Assembly (NCBI GenBank): GCA_963666575.2
Contig: CAXXYG010000002.1
Location: 76,275-140,274 of the forward strand
DNA: 64,000 nucleotides
Source of the DNA: JABMQB01 sp963666575
GTDB lineage: Bacteria > Bacteroidota > Bacteroidia > Bacteroidales > Prolixibacteraceae
Direction of reading: 5' to 3'
Shown here: positions 30,663 to 40,694 of the stretch, piece by piece
How positions within the stretch are numbered: position 1 is the stretch's first letter
Layout of the letters: each line of letters begins with the position of its first letter
The notes under the pieces: generated by a model
Seen by the model: only the letters and a program-made list of their open reading frames with translations
Told to the model about the DNA's origin: nothing
The model's database searches: none
Translations under genes and position numbers: made by a program

Positions 30663-31933
30663 CAAAACAGCACAAACATATAACTCAAAAAGATTTTCAA
30701 AGGTATTTGGAGAATCAAATGACCGACAAGGAACGATTTGAATTTGAACGTTTTTTACAACATAATCCTTTTGAAGCAGAAGCGTTGGAAGGTTTTGAAG
30801 GGTATCCTGCCTCCAATCTAGATGGTGATATACAATCTCTTTCCGAAAGGTTACAACATAAAACCAAACAAAGGAATTACCGTTTGTGGGTGGGTGCAGC
30901 ATCTATTCTGTTAGTGGTATCATTAGGCTTCCTGTTTTTCTGGCAAGTCCCTGATATTATTAAAAAACAGGTAGCTGATGTTCAGGTTAAAGAAATAATT
31001 GAACCTCTAACTGAAGAACCATTAGAAGTAGTGAACGAATTTCCGGCTGCTGAAAAGGAACAGGTTAATTCAAAAACAAAACAAGCCCAAATACTTGAAC
31101 CTATGCCCCATGAAACAGCGGAAATGATTCAGCCGAAGACAATTCTTCCGAAAGCTGAAAAAGTTGTGCTCAAAGAAGATAAACAACTTATTTCGGATGA
31201 ATTAGCCGGTTTAAAATCGCAAAAGGTAGCTCAAAACCCTCCTATTCGGATTAGAGGAATTTCAACTTTACAACGGCAAAAGAAGAATGCTTTTTCAGCT
31301 GTTTCGAAGGATCAAACCATAAAAGTAGTGAGTGGTAAAGTTGTTTCGACTGAAGATAATGAACCATTACCAGGTGTGTACATCGGCTTAAAAGGAATTG
31401 CTGGGGGTACTGTTACAGATAAGGAAGGGCAGTTTAAATTGGCCCTGATTGGTGATACCAACAAAATATTGGTGGCTAGCCTTGTAGGAATGGAAACCAC
31501 TGAATTTGAGCTATTAAGCGATTCAGAAAATACCATAAAAATGGATCCATCGCAATTAGCCCTTGACGAAGTAGTAGCTGTTGGTTATGCATCAAAACGG
31601 CAAAAGGATGTTACAGGAAGTATTTCAACTGTGGAATTAAAAGACGGCAAAGCCTTTCCAAACGGCGGATTCAAAGAATTTAAGGTTTATTTAGAAGAAA
31701 AGTGTGTGCTTCCTTCCGGATTAAAAGCGAAAAAAACAGCTGTGAAATTGCAGTTTTTAATCAATGAAATTGGAGAAATTGACTCCATAATAGGTGTTAA
31801 TTCACCTGATTCTATCCTTTTTGAAAAAGCCAAAGAAATAATATTATTAGGCCCCGAATGGCACCCTGAAATAAAAAACAGACAACCTGTAGCATCAAAA
31901 GTTATGGTTCGTTTGAAGTTTAAGAATGAATAA
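30659..31933 (+). CDS. Putative anti-sigma protein with CarboxypepD-reg and TonB C-terminal domains
   Basis: The start at 30659 overlaps the sigma factor stop (ATGA). The 424-residue protein has a cytoplasmic part (1-75, with KDFQRYLENQMTDKERFEFE), one membrane helix (about 76-96), a charged linker, IRIRGISTL (198-204), a CarboxypepD_reg-like domain (about 223-297), a SusC-type segment LDEVVAVGYASKRQKDVTGS (302-321) and a TonB-like C-terminal domain (about 335-424). The architecture resembles an anti-sigma factor whose periplasmic part carries modules normally found in TonB receptors and TonB itself. That it restrains the adjacent sigma factor is inferred from the coupled gene order. Confidence 0.75.
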   Translation: MTKQHKHITQKDFQRYLENQMTDKERFEFERFLQHNPFEAEALEGFEGYPASNLDGDIQSLSERLQHKTKQRNYRLWVGAASILLVVSLGFLFFWQVPDIIKKQVADVQVKEIIEPLTEEPLEVVNEFPAAEKEQVNSKTKQAQILEPMPHETAEMIQPKTILPKAEKVVLKEDKQLISDELAGLKSQKVAQNPPIRIRGISTLQRQKKNAFSAVSKDQTIKVVSGKVVSTEDNEPLPGVYIGLKGIAGGTVTDKEGQFKLALIGDTNKILVASLVGMETTEFELLSDSENTIKMDPSQLALDEVVAVGYASKRQKDVTGSISTVELKDGKAFPNGGFKEFKVYLEEKCVLPSGLKAKKTAVKLQFLINEIGEIDSIIGVNSPDSILFEKAKEIILLGPEWHPEIKNRQPVASKVMVRLKFKNE

Positions 31934-31947
31934 GGAATATTTGTTTT

Positions 31948-34290
31948 TTACTGAATGGTAGCTGTTTTTTCCATAGAATAATTCTGATAATTGGCCTTAA
32001 TATTTATATCTCCCGGTGTATTTCCTAATTGAATTACTGCTGTTGCTATTCCGGCTTCAAAAGTTATTGCCTGTGTATTTATGATTTTTGAATCACCTGA
32101 AAGGGATATGGATAATTCACCACCGGTTTGTAAAACAGTAGTATTATTTTTATCCAATAAACGGATGTAAACAAATACCACATCGTTACAACCAGCTTTT
32201 AAAGGCCTGCCACTTTCATCAATTTGTATTTCTAAATGATCGGGCTCTTCGGGAGTGTTTATTACATGTTCAGCTGCTTTTCTCCCATTTATATAACCAA
32301 TAGCTTTTATTTGCCCGGCTTCAAAATTTGCAATTTTAAATTCAAACGGAGGGCACACTAAATTTTCTGAAGTTGTATTTATTGCTGGTTTGTTTATCCC
32401 CAACGATTTTTCGTTTAGCAACAATTCAACTTCGTCGCAGTTACTAAATACCCTAACATTTAATGGAGAATCGGAATTCCAGTAGGTAGCAGCATAAACC
32501 ATAGGCGCAGCCTCTTTGCGCTGACTTTTATAAAAATAGTAACTGAATTTAGGCAGCCTGAAAATATCCATAATACCCGACGATTCAAGGTCGTTGGCAT
32601 AACCACGGTTATAATCGTACATCACCCAGTACCCATCGGCAAAAGCAGGTGTGTTAAAATTATCGTTATGTGCTTCCTGTAAATTTGTTGCTTGTTGCAA
32701 AAGCCTTTTTTCGTTTTCGGTCCGTAATTGTCGGCTGGAGCGGTCGTTTTGTAACAATTCTCCCCATGAATCCTGGTTTAATCCAGCATTCATGGCATAA
32801 TATTCCCAATCACCATATTCTGAAACAACATATGGTTTTGGTGGGTAATTGGCATCGTGCCCCAAGCGGTGTTGCCGAGCCTGAAGATAAATGTCGAATC
32901 CATACGATTGCCACCCAGCTGAAAAACACTGGTCGCCCGGGTATTCTTCATGCGCAATGGTATGAAGCGAATCAATAAATGGTTCAGGCATCCACGATTC
33001 GTTTAAAGAGACTTCCCAAGCCAAAACAGATGCATGGTTACGGTCACGCCTGATCATGTCGCGTGCAGTTTGATAAATATGGCTTTTAAACAATTCATCT
33101 TCACGGTAGTATTGCCATCCTAAAATGGCATCGATAGTTACAATGCCCAACTCATCGCAGGCATCCATAAAGGCTGTGGAATGCGGATAATGTGATAAAC
33201 GTACGTAATCAAAACCGGCATCTTTAATTTTTTTTGCATCGCGGTATTGCGCATTGTCCGATAAAGCATAACCAACAAAGGGATATTCCTGATGGCGGTT
33301 TACTCCACGTAAGAATGTTTTTTTCCCATTCAGGTAAAAATCCTGCCCGTGGAATTCAATGGTTTTTATACCAATGCGTGTGGTTTGTTTATCAATTATT
33401 TCCCCATTTTGTAGAATAGCTGTTTCCAGAACATACAAATTTGGTTCATCGGGTGACCATAATTGCGGATTTTGAACTTTTAATTCCGACAGAAATTCAG
33501 CATTGGCTCCAGCCTCCAAAGAAAGCCCTTCTGCAAGAAAGGTAGAAACAATTTCTTCGCCCAATAGCAGATTATTTAAAATACTAAATTCTTTATTGGA
33601 TAGATTTTCGTTTATTAAATGTGTTTGTACCCTAACAGATGCCTGATAGGCTGTAACCTCAGGGTAGCTGACAAAAATACCACCACTGGCTATTTTGTTT
33701 TCAGAAATTGGGTCAGTAATGCGCAGGTTGTTTTTTGCTATAAGCCAAACATTGCGGTAAATTCCGCTGTACATATTAAAGTCAAGGACTTTCATTGGTT
33801 TTGGCCCGGTGATTGAATTGTCTTTGTTATCGAGTCGTACAGCAACGGTATTGGTTCCTTTAAGGTTGGCTTCGTTTGTAAAATCGATAACAAATGGTAA
33901 ATAGCCTCCCTGGTGTGTAATCTTTTTTGTGCCATTTATCCACACTTCAGCCTTGTTCATAGCACCTTCGAAATGGAGGAACAGCTTTTTGTCCTTTAAT
34001 TCAGGATTAATCTCAAATGATTTTCGGTACCAACAAATGCCTTGCCATTGATCATTAACCAATACCGGTTCCAGCTTAGCTGAATGCGGAAGTTGTACCG
34101 TTTCCCAATCAGATGTATTTACATTGGAACCAGAATGATCAACGAGGGAGTCACTTTCTGATAAACGGACAAATTGCCATTCGGTATTAAATATTTGTTT
34201 TTGAACAAATTGACTAGGTTTTTTGTGACAGTTTATTAGTATAACCGACAAAAGAAGAACAACCAAAACTATAGAATTTTTAGGCCTCAT
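31948..34290 (-). CDS. Glycoside hydrolase family 2 lipoprotein
   Basis: A 780-residue exo-glycosidase, beta-galactosidase-like. A lipoprotein signal (LINC) is followed by the sugar-binding domain (WYRKSFEINPELKDKKLFLHF), an Ig-like domain, the TIM barrel with the acid/base Glu in VSLNESWMPE and the nucleophile Glu in VSEYGDWEYY, and C-terminal Ig-like domains (NCDEVELLLNEKSLG). GH2 members act on beta-galactosides, beta-mannosides, beta-glucuronides or alpha-L-arabinopyranosides, and specificity is not readable here. It is the last gene of the polysaccharide utilization locus, 93 bases after a GH43 gene. Confidence 0.92.
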   Translation of the reverse strand: MRPKNSIVLVVLLLSVILINCHKKPSQFVQKQIFNTEWQFVRLSESDSLVDHSGSNVNTSDWETVQLPHSAKLEPVLVNDQWQGICWYRKSFEINPELKDKKLFLHFEGAMNKAEVWINGTKKITHQGGYLPFVIDFTNEANLKGTNTVAVRLDNKDNSITGPKPMKVLDFNMYSGIYRNVWLIAKNNLRITDPISENKIASGGIFVSYPEVTAYQASVRVQTHLINENLSNKEFSILNNLLLGEEIVSTFLAEGLSLEAGANAEFLSELKVQNPQLWSPDEPNLYVLETAILQNGEIIDKQTTRIGIKTIEFHGQDFYLNGKKTFLRGVNRHQEYPFVGYALSDNAQYRDAKKIKDAGFDYVRLSHYPHSTAFMDACDELGIVTIDAILGWQYYREDELFKSHIYQTARDMIRRDRNHASVLAWEVSLNESWMPEPFIDSLHTIAHEEYPGDQCFSAGWQSYGFDIYLQARQHRLGHDANYPPKPYVVSEYGDWEYYAMNAGLNQDSWGELLQNDRSSRQLRTENEKRLLQQATNLQEAHNDNFNTPAFADGYWVMYDYNRGYANDLESSGIMDIFRLPKFSYYFYKSQRKEAAPMVYAATYWNSDSPLNVRVFSNCDEVELLLNEKSLGINKPAINTTSENLVCPPFEFKIANFEAGQIKAIGYINGRKAAEHVINTPEEPDHLEIQIDESGRPLKAGCNDVVFVYIRLLDKNNTTVLQTGGELSISLSGDSKIINTQAITFEAGIATAVIQLGNTPGDINIKANYQNYSMEKTATIQ

Positions 34291-34383
34291 CTGAACTAAA
34301 ATTTTTCCTAAAAATACGGATATTTTTTAATTAATGTATTCAACACACTTTAAGGCTTCCAAATCGTGCTAAAATGCCTGTTA

Positions 34384-35451
34384 TTACTTTGTTGTAGGCC
34401 CATTAACAATTAAAGTGCCATCATCCAGTATTTCCATACTATCGATAAAAACAACCCTGTTTTCGCCTGTTTTTGAAGTGCGCCCATGGTAAACACATAA
34501 CATTTTGCCGTTAGGAGAAAATGTTACAGAATTGTGACCTGTGCCTGTTACTATTCCACCTTTTTCAATATTCTTTTGAAGAATGGGATTATTGGCTGCC
34601 TTTTTAAATGGGCCAAGTGGATTAGAGGAAGTTGCGTATCCTACCGCATAGTTTTTGCCGCCAAAATAATTGGCTGAGTACATCATATAAAACGTATTGT
34701 TATTTTTAAAAATATATGAACCTTCGGTCCAACGGCGGTTTACTTCGCCTGATGTAACAGAGCGGCTCTCCCACTCTGCCTGTTTGTCGTCCATGGACAC
34801 AGGTGGACGGAGTATTAATTTTGGTTCCCCCGTAATTCCTGAAAAATCATCCTTTAATTCCACTCCATATACCCAACTTTCTTCTATTTCGGAAAATTTT
34901 CCTTCTTTTTTTGCCCACTGAGCTATTTCACTTTCAACAGGGTTTTTGTAACAGCATCGTGAATAATAAAGATATATTTTCCCATTTTCGAAGAGCAAAT
35001 TGCCATCAATTACCGGATAACCCGGATCAAAAACAGGACGGTTGAAGAGATCGGTAAAAGGGCCAGTAGGAGAATCAGATACTGCCACTCCAATGCGGAA
35101 ATTCTCTAATTCGTTGGTAGGGTTTTGACGCCAATCGGCGCTGAATAGTAAATAGAATTTTCCATTGTATTCGTACATTTCGGGAGCCCAGAAATTGGCT
35201 GTGCACCATGAATTGGTTTTATTTCCTTCGTAAATACCGCCTTCGTCTTTCCATTCTTTTAAATTGGATGAAGAATACATTTTAAACCCATCCGAAACGC
35301 CACCCGTTCCAATCATATAATATGTTCCATTTGATGCCTTTAGGATGTATGGGTCACCAAACTCAACAGGAAGCGGGTTATTCGATTGTGAATAAGCTGA
35401 CAAGAATAAACAAAAAAATAATTGGACGAATAAAAAGGATTTAAAATTCAT
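34384..35451 (-). CDS. Glycoside hydrolase family 43, exported
   Basis: A 355-residue five-bladed propeller with a cleavable signal peptide (ending SAYSQ). The three catalytic acids are visible: Asp in EFGDPYIL (general base), Asp in VIDGNLLF (pKa modulator) and Glu in WTEGSYIF (acid). WAPEMYEYNGKFYLLFSAD is the usual second-blade signature. GH43 enzymes cleave alpha-L-arabinofuranosides, beta-xylosides or related linkages by inversion. It lies between the GH5-like and GH2 genes of the locus. The subfamily is not assigned. Confidence 0.92.
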   Translation of the reverse strand: MNFKSFLFVQLFFCLFLSAYSQSNNPLPVEFGDPYILKASNGTYYMIGTGGVSDGFKMYSSSNLKEWKDEGGIYEGNKTNSWCTANFWAPEMYEYNGKFYLLFSADWRQNPTNELENFRIGVAVSDSPTGPFTDLFNRPVFDPGYPVIDGNLLFENGKIYLYYSRCCYKNPVESEIAQWAKKEGKFSEIEESWVYGVELKDDFSGITGEPKLILRPPVSMDDKQAEWESRSVTSGEVNRRWTEGSYIFKNNNTFYMMYSANYFGGKNYAVGYATSSNPLGPFKKAANNPILQKNIEKGGIVTGTGHNSVTFSPNGKMLCVYHGRTSKTGENRVVFIDSMEILDDGTLIVNGPTTK

Positions 35452-35545
35452 GGTTTTACTGGATTGATATTACTATTTAAAAAGAAAGCATAAATTATAT
35501 ATTTTAAAAATATAGAATTTATGCCTTTATTATAAAAAATACAAC

Positions 35546-36640
35546 TTATTTTGAATTAACCAAAGTGAGGCTTTTTATCAAATCAACTTCCTCTTGTTTG
35601 TAAGGTGTACCGTCTTTCCTGAAAATTTCGTGAAACCACAAAGCTGGTTCTGAACCATCGGCAATAGGTTCGTCCCAGGCATATTTGGTATTCGATTTTC
35701 CATCGACCAATCCCCAATTGATTGCTCCAACATTTTCTTTGGCGAGGATAGGCATGATATTTTGAAATAAACTGTTGTTCCGACGCGCCATGTATTCTGT
35801 ACAAACCATTGGCAGGTCGTATTTTTTTAACGAATCGATGGCAGCCTGGTGTTTTTCAGGTCCTTCGTAGTTGTGATACGTAATAATATCAGAGTTCTTT
35901 AATTGAAAAGTATTTAAATCAGTTAATGATGCATTCCATACACCCGTTGACATGGGTTGCGAAGGCCGAATTGCCCATCCCCATTCATATACTTTTTTTA
36001 ATAAAAACATCGATTTGTTGCCATAATTATTATTTCCGGGTTCGTTGTATAAATCCCAAAGAACAATACGTTTATCATCTTTAAATGTTGTTAAAACATC
36101 TTTTACATAAGCCTCCAGAATTGTCATTACAGAAGGATCTGTAAATAAAAGTTCACCCGGGTCACGCACCCAGCCTGAATTGTGAACGCCAGGTTTTGGA
36201 TCGGGTTGTTTACCGGCTTCGTATGTTGGGTTCCAACAATCGTCGAAAAATACAAAAATGGTTTTTATACCATGGCCTTCGGCAATTTCCAGGTATTGAT
36301 CCATTCGTTCTTTAAAACCTTTTTGGTCAATTTCCCATGCTAAATGGTGTAAATACACACGCATACAATTCATGCCGATGTCCTCGGCCCAGCCTAATTC
36401 ACGGTCAATAGTTTCAGCATCAAAACTTTCGGCTTGCCACGTTTCCAGTTGGTTAATGGCTGTACTTGGATTAAAGTTACATCCACGTAACCAACCATTT
36501 TCGTCGCCCCATGTTTTGGCTTGAGCTTTTGTCCATATTTTTGGAACACTTTCTGTTGTTTCAGATTTGTTTTTATTCGATTGGCATGCTGTAAATAAAA
36601 TTGTGGCCGCTACCAATAACAGATAAATTTTCTTTTTCAT
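35546..36640 (-). CDS. GH5-like (clan GH-A) glycoside hydrolase lipoprotein
   Basis: A 364-residue lipoprotein (FTAC) with one TIM-barrel domain. The acid/base Glu is in LWDLYNEPGN and the nucleophile Glu in MVCTEYMAR, the two ends of a clan GH-A active site; MNCMRVYLHHLAWE and FFDDCWNP line the cleft. Relatives are often labelled cellulase or 1,4-beta-xylanase without biochemical support. Endo- or exo-action on a backbone in the same glycan as the neighbouring GH43 enzymes is likely. Confidence 0.82.
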   Translation of the reverse strand: MKKKIYLLLVAATILFTACQSNKNKSETTESVPKIWTKAQAKTWGDENGWLRGCNFNPSTAINQLETWQAESFDAETIDRELGWAEDIGMNCMRVYLHHLAWEIDQKGFKERMDQYLEIAEGHGIKTIFVFFDDCWNPTYEAGKQPDPKPGVHNSGWVRDPGELLFTDPSVMTILEAYVKDVLTTFKDDKRIVLWDLYNEPGNNNYGNKSMFLLKKVYEWGWAIRPSQPMSTGVWNASLTDLNTFQLKNSDIITYHNYEGPEKHQAAIDSLKKYDLPMVCTEYMARRNNSLFQNIMPILAKENVGAINWGLVDGKSNTKYAWDEPIADGSEPALWFHEIFRKDGTPYKQEEVDLIKSLTLVNSK

Positions 36641-36669
36641 AGATGATTTATTTTAAGGTTTGAATTATT

Positions 36670-38424
36670 TTATGGTTGACTGAGATTTAACGGACACCAA
36701 GTCCACGGTTGCTCAGCGATATTCTGACCCATATTTTCTGTTAAAATTGAACCATTTGATATTTTTTGTTTTAACTGAAAATTTATTCCTATTTGATTAT
36801 TAGTTAATTGATTGCCTTGAAAGAAAACTTTTGGAATAGCCATTTCAAAAGCTATTGTATTAGTGTTTTCGTTACTTTTGTAAGTAATTAACTCTGTTTT
36901 TTCAATTTCTTCCCAATTAGTATAGCTACCTTCTTTGATAACTATTGAACCATTTGCTTCGAAATGAAAAGCATAAATTCCTTTGTGGGGAGCTTTATAC
37001 CCTTTTCGTTCGGTATCGAGGTAAAAAATAAACCCATCGGATGATTTATCAATTTGAGAGCTGTTAATAGTTGCTGCCAAATATAAATTAGTGGCATCGG
37101 CACAAACCGACGCTTTTAATTGGTTTTCGCTTTTATGGCCAACAAAATATGGCCATTCACTCTTCCAGCACTCATCGTTGGTGTTTCCATCAATAACAGC
37201 TGTTCCCAAGGGAAGTGTTAATTCAGGAATAACTTTCCCTTTTATCATCCACACTTCTGTCGAATTGGCTGAAAAAGCATTTGTAGAAGTAAGTGCCACC
37301 GTTGTATTTCCTTCGATTACTGAGATGGAATTCCACAAACCACTTTTTGAAATTGGGATATCAAATGGAATGGAACGATTACTGAATAAACTTCCTGTAT
37401 TATCACCTATTTCAACCACCATAGCCGATTTATCCCAACGTGAATCCCTGTTCCAGGTTGATTGGTAGGATAATAATACTTCTCCCGTTGAAAGGCGTGA
37501 AATGTATGGGGCGCCTGCATAACAATTTTCGGGCAAAGGTTCAACTAATGGGTGGTAATTGCGCCTTGGGTCGTTGGCTGTAATGGCTCCATTTGCCCAC
37601 AAACCAGCAATCTGTTCGCGGTAAATGGTTGGTTTAAATTCGCCTTGTTTATTATCTTCAACAGCTACCAGTAATTCGCCTGAATCTTCCAATAAAAGCG
37701 GTACAGGCATTCCATCACGTTTCCCACTCCTGAAACCGATAATCAAAGGCCCGGTGGCCCAGGTCTCACCAAAATCAAAGGAATTAAACATTGAAATATT
37801 CTGTTCGTCGGAAGTTGTATAAATTCCTTCATTGGCAAAAAAGAGTTGTATTTCTCCATTGGGCATTTCAACCATTGATGGCTCCCAACACCCATTGTTA
37901 AAAGTAGATTCTGCCTCGTAAATATTTTGTTCGGGCTGCCAAATTTGACAACCATCGTTACTTTTTCGCACTTTTATCCCAAATTTCCGGTTTTCTGTAA
38001 AAGGTTCTCTTGGGCGAGGATTACAGGCTACCAAAACTGAATGATCAGAAAGTTCAATTATTTCGGGAACTGCCATCGAAATATTATTTTGTGTTTCGAA
38101 AATAATTTGAGGGCTATTCCATGTTTTACCTGAATCGGGGCTAATAACCAGTTCAACATTTCCTTTTGATGTTTCATACACGCATGCAAGCCGGCTATCA
38201 TATAATTGAATCATTCGGGCATACCCATAATATCCCGGTGTTGCACCTTCGGCAGGAGCAATTTTTGTTAAACTTGAATAATCCCAGGCAATCCTAATAC
38301 CATTTTTTACTTCTTTAATTTCGGGTTCAATACCGGTTTTTATGGGGAGTTCGTTGTTACATGAAAGAATCAGCGCAAAAATTATTAAGGGTAGAATAAA
38401 TATTTTATTTCTGAAATATATCAT
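36670..38424 (-). CDS. Sialidase-fold (BNR propeller) glycosidase with C-terminal CBM9-like domain, lipoprotein
   Basis: From the start at 38424 (584 residues; an in-frame ATG at 38457 lies inside the preceding gene) the protein has a lipobox (ILSC), a six-bladed propeller with Asp-boxes SPDSGKTW and SFDFGETW plus a weaker SNDGCQIW, and a C-terminal domain with VIDGNTNDECWKSEW and FIFYLDTERKG, typical of CBM9-like modules. The fold fits GH33 sialidases and GH93 exo-arabinanases. In a locus dominated by GH43, a GH93-type role is attractive, but the motifs seen do not decide it. The ATG follows the upstream stop by one base. Confidence 0.75.
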   Translation of the reverse strand: MIYFRNKIFILPLIIFALILSCNNELPIKTGIEPEIKEVKNGIRIAWDYSSLTKIAPAEGATPGYYGYARMIQLYDSRLACVYETSKGNVELVISPDSGKTWNSPQIIFETQNNISMAVPEIIELSDHSVLVACNPRPREPFTENRKFGIKVRKSNDGCQIWQPEQNIYEAESTFNNGCWEPSMVEMPNGEIQLFFANEGIYTTSDEQNISMFNSFDFGETWATGPLIIGFRSGKRDGMPVPLLLEDSGELLVAVEDNKQGEFKPTIYREQIAGLWANGAITANDPRRNYHPLVEPLPENCYAGAPYISRLSTGEVLLSYQSTWNRDSRWDKSAMVVEIGDNTGSLFSNRSIPFDIPISKSGLWNSISVIEGNTTVALTSTNAFSANSTEVWMIKGKVIPELTLPLGTAVIDGNTNDECWKSEWPYFVGHKSENQLKASVCADATNLYLAATINSSQIDKSSDGFIFYLDTERKGYKAPHKGIYAFHFEANGSIVIKEGSYTNWEEIEKTELITYKSNENTNTIAFEMAIPKVFFQGNQLTNNQIGINFQLKQKISNGSILTENMGQNIAEQPWTWCPLNLSQP

Positions 38425-38425
38425 T

Positions 38426-39505
38426 CTAATTTTCCTGTTGTTCAATATTAACCTCACCCGAAGGCCTGTTTAATTCTTTTCCGGCACGGATTGCAGTACC
38501 AAAATTTGGTGTTCCATCGGCATTCCATGTAAATGGTTGCATTCGCACATCGCGCTCCCAACCTGGGGTGGTGCTCTTTTTAGAATGGTAGATAATCCAG
38601 TATTCGGTGTTGTCAGGCGATTTAACAAAGGAACAGTGCCCCACCCCATAAACGGATGAATTTCCTTGAAAAACCGGCCCTTTTTTTGTCCAGTTTTCAG
38701 GATCCAAAAGATCTCCATTGGAATCATTTAATTGTAGCATACCCTGACGGTATTCAACCAACCACGACTCGCGGCAGGAATAAATAATAAAAACTTTGTC
38801 GCCATTTATTAAAACTTGAGCTCCTTCGTTTAAATTAAGTGGCCCACCAATTTCCCAGTTTTCTTCGGGCGAAGAGAGCAATACACGTGTCCCTTTTAAT
38901 GTATAAGGATTTTCCATTTCCTGGATATACAGTTGCTGTGGCGTGGCATCAGTATCTTTCTGTTCTTCCCAACCCGACCAGATGGCAAATAATTTTCCTT
39001 TGTGTTGAAGGAGTGTCATATCGATTGCCCATACATTGCTTTCCGGATTATCAGGAGTATCGCCTGTGTATAGCATTCCCATATCTTCATAATCGCTAAA
39101 AACATCATCAGTTTTAGACCGTAGAACGCCTGCACGCTGATGTACAAAAGGAGGCCCCGATTCGCCGGCAGCATAATATACGTACCAATGTCCATCCACA
39201 AAATGAATTTCGGGAGCCCATACACAAGCTTTGTTCCAGCCAGTGGCGGGTGATTGCCATATCTTTTTTAACTCCCCTTTTTTAGTTACATATTTTGATT
39301 TTGAAACAATTATTGAATTATTGGATGAAAAACAATAAACATAATCGTCGCCTTGTTTTACGAGCCAGGGATCTGCTCCATCCCACACTGGATTGGTAAA
39401 TGTTGTGTTAACTGAATCCAGAGGCAGGCTATCGTTTTCACCACAACGTGCCAAAGTGGTAAGCATTATTAAGGTAATTACTATAGTTTTAATTTTAATC
39501 AACAT
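38426..39505 (-). CDS. Glycoside hydrolase family 43 lipoprotein
   Basis: A 359-residue lipoprotein (TLARC) with a GH43 propeller. The first catalytic Asp is in NPVWDGADPWLV, the second in VWAIDMTLLQ and the acid Glu in NLNEGAQVLI. VWAPEIHFVDGHWYVYYAAG is the second-blade signature. The overall pattern resembles GH43 subfamily 26 exo-alpha-1,5-arabinofuranosidases more than xylosidases, but this is a tentative reading. It ends one base before the sialidase-fold gene and starts 27 bases after the next GH43. Confidence 0.9.
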   Translation of the reverse strand: MLIKIKTIVITLIMLTTLARCGENDSLPLDSVNTTFTNPVWDGADPWLVKQGDDYVYCFSSNNSIIVSKSKYVTKKGELKKIWQSPATGWNKACVWAPEIHFVDGHWYVYYAAGESGPPFVHQRAGVLRSKTDDVFSDYEDMGMLYTGDTPDNPESNVWAIDMTLLQHKGKLFAIWSGWEEQKDTDATPQQLYIQEMENPYTLKGTRVLLSSPEENWEIGGPLNLNEGAQVLINGDKVFIIYSCRESWLVEYRQGMLQLNDSNGDLLDPENWTKKGPVFQGNSSVYGVGHCSFVKSPDNTEYWIIYHSKKSTTPGWERDVRMQPFTWNADGTPNFGTAIRAGKELNRPSGEVNIEQQEN

Positions 39506-39532
39506 ACAATTTTTCCTTCGGTTTGTAATTGG

Positions 39533-40513
39533 TTATTTAATTTCCAGAATTGGTGTACTGAAATTTTCATCGATCACCATTTTTTCTATGCCACTAACAT
39601 TTTCAAATTTTACGGTGCTAATGTACATATGGCGTGGATGGATTTTAGTTTTGCTGTTGTGGGCATGGAATACAATTCGTAATTGCCCATCTTTATCGGT
39701 AAACATAGCGCTATGGCCTATTCCAACTAAATCTCCCGGTTTTTGGTAAATTGGATTATCCGAATATTTTGTCCATGGGCCGGTAATTTTTGTTGCTGTT
39801 GCCACTCCTATCCCATAAAAAGGGCTTTCGTAACTGTTGGCAGAATAGGTCATGTAGTATAATCCATTGTGTTTTACAACAAAAGATCCTTCGTTAACTC
39901 GTGGCCATATTTTTTCCCACGCTTGTGAAACGTTGATACATTTTTGCATCGTTTCTGGTTTTAGAGTAATCAGGTCTTCTTCAAGTTCGGCTACCCAAAT
40001 ATTAAGCCCATCGTTAAACCGGTCGAAAAAAAGGTAAGGTTTTCCATCGCCATCAATAAACAATGAGTTGTCGATGCATTTTTCACTTTCAATCATTGGT
40101 TTATAAACATCTTGCTTAAATGGGCCTAATGGGCTGTTGCTGGTGGCTACACATATATGTTCGTCGGCCGAATAGTACATATAAAATTTGCCGTTTACAG
40201 CATATACCTCGGGTGCCCAGAACGACCTGTCGGCCCACACATCTGATTTGTGAAGGGCTAATTCAGAAACACTTGCCCAGGTTTTTAAATCATCTGAAGT
40301 AAATACAGCAATTCCATCACTTGAAAAAGTTCCGTATGCATAATATGTTCCCTGCCAAAGCAAAATAAAAGGATCGCCAAAAGGAACTTTCACATTTTCT
40401 TCGGTTGTGTTATTTAATAGCTCATCAGATAATTCCTCTTTTTTGCAAGAATAAACCTGCGAAGAAATTATAAACAGAACCATTAAAACTATTAATCGAT
40501 TAAATATTTTCAT
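39533..40513 (-). CDS. Glycoside hydrolase family 43 lipoprotein
   Basis: A 326-residue lipoprotein with the lipobox VYSC. GH43 catalytic residues are in VPFGDPFILL (Asp), CIDNSLFIDG (Asp) and VNEGSFVV (Glu), and FWAPEVYAVNGKFYMYYSAD is the second-blade signature. The order and spacing are normal for a single-domain GH43. It is followed by a second GH43 after 27 bases and preceded by a 181-base gap that I cannot assign a function to. Confidence 0.92.
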   Translation of the reverse strand: MKIFNRLIVLMVLFIISSQVYSCKKEELSDELLNNTTEENVKVPFGDPFILLWQGTYYAYGTFSSDGIAVFTSDDLKTWASVSELALHKSDVWADRSFWAPEVYAVNGKFYMYYSADEHICVATSNSPLGPFKQDVYKPMIESEKCIDNSLFIDGDGKPYLFFDRFNDGLNIWVAELEEDLITLKPETMQKCINVSQAWEKIWPRVNEGSFVVKHNGLYYMTYSANSYESPFYGIGVATATKITGPWTKYSDNPIYQKPGDLVGIGHSAMFTDKDGQLRIVFHAHNSKTKIHPRHMYISTVKFENVSGIEKMVIDENFSTPILEIK

Positions 40514-40694
40514 TCTAATTATTTTATGGTATTAAACTAACCTAACATAAATAGGATTGTAATTGATATTGTTTCACTGGCTGGAGTGTAAATTGTATTT
40601 TTAACGCTATATATATTACAAGCTAATTCACTTTCCTACTCAGTATTTATTACTTATTTGAACCATTTTCTTCCTTTTTCCCTACAATTGAATG

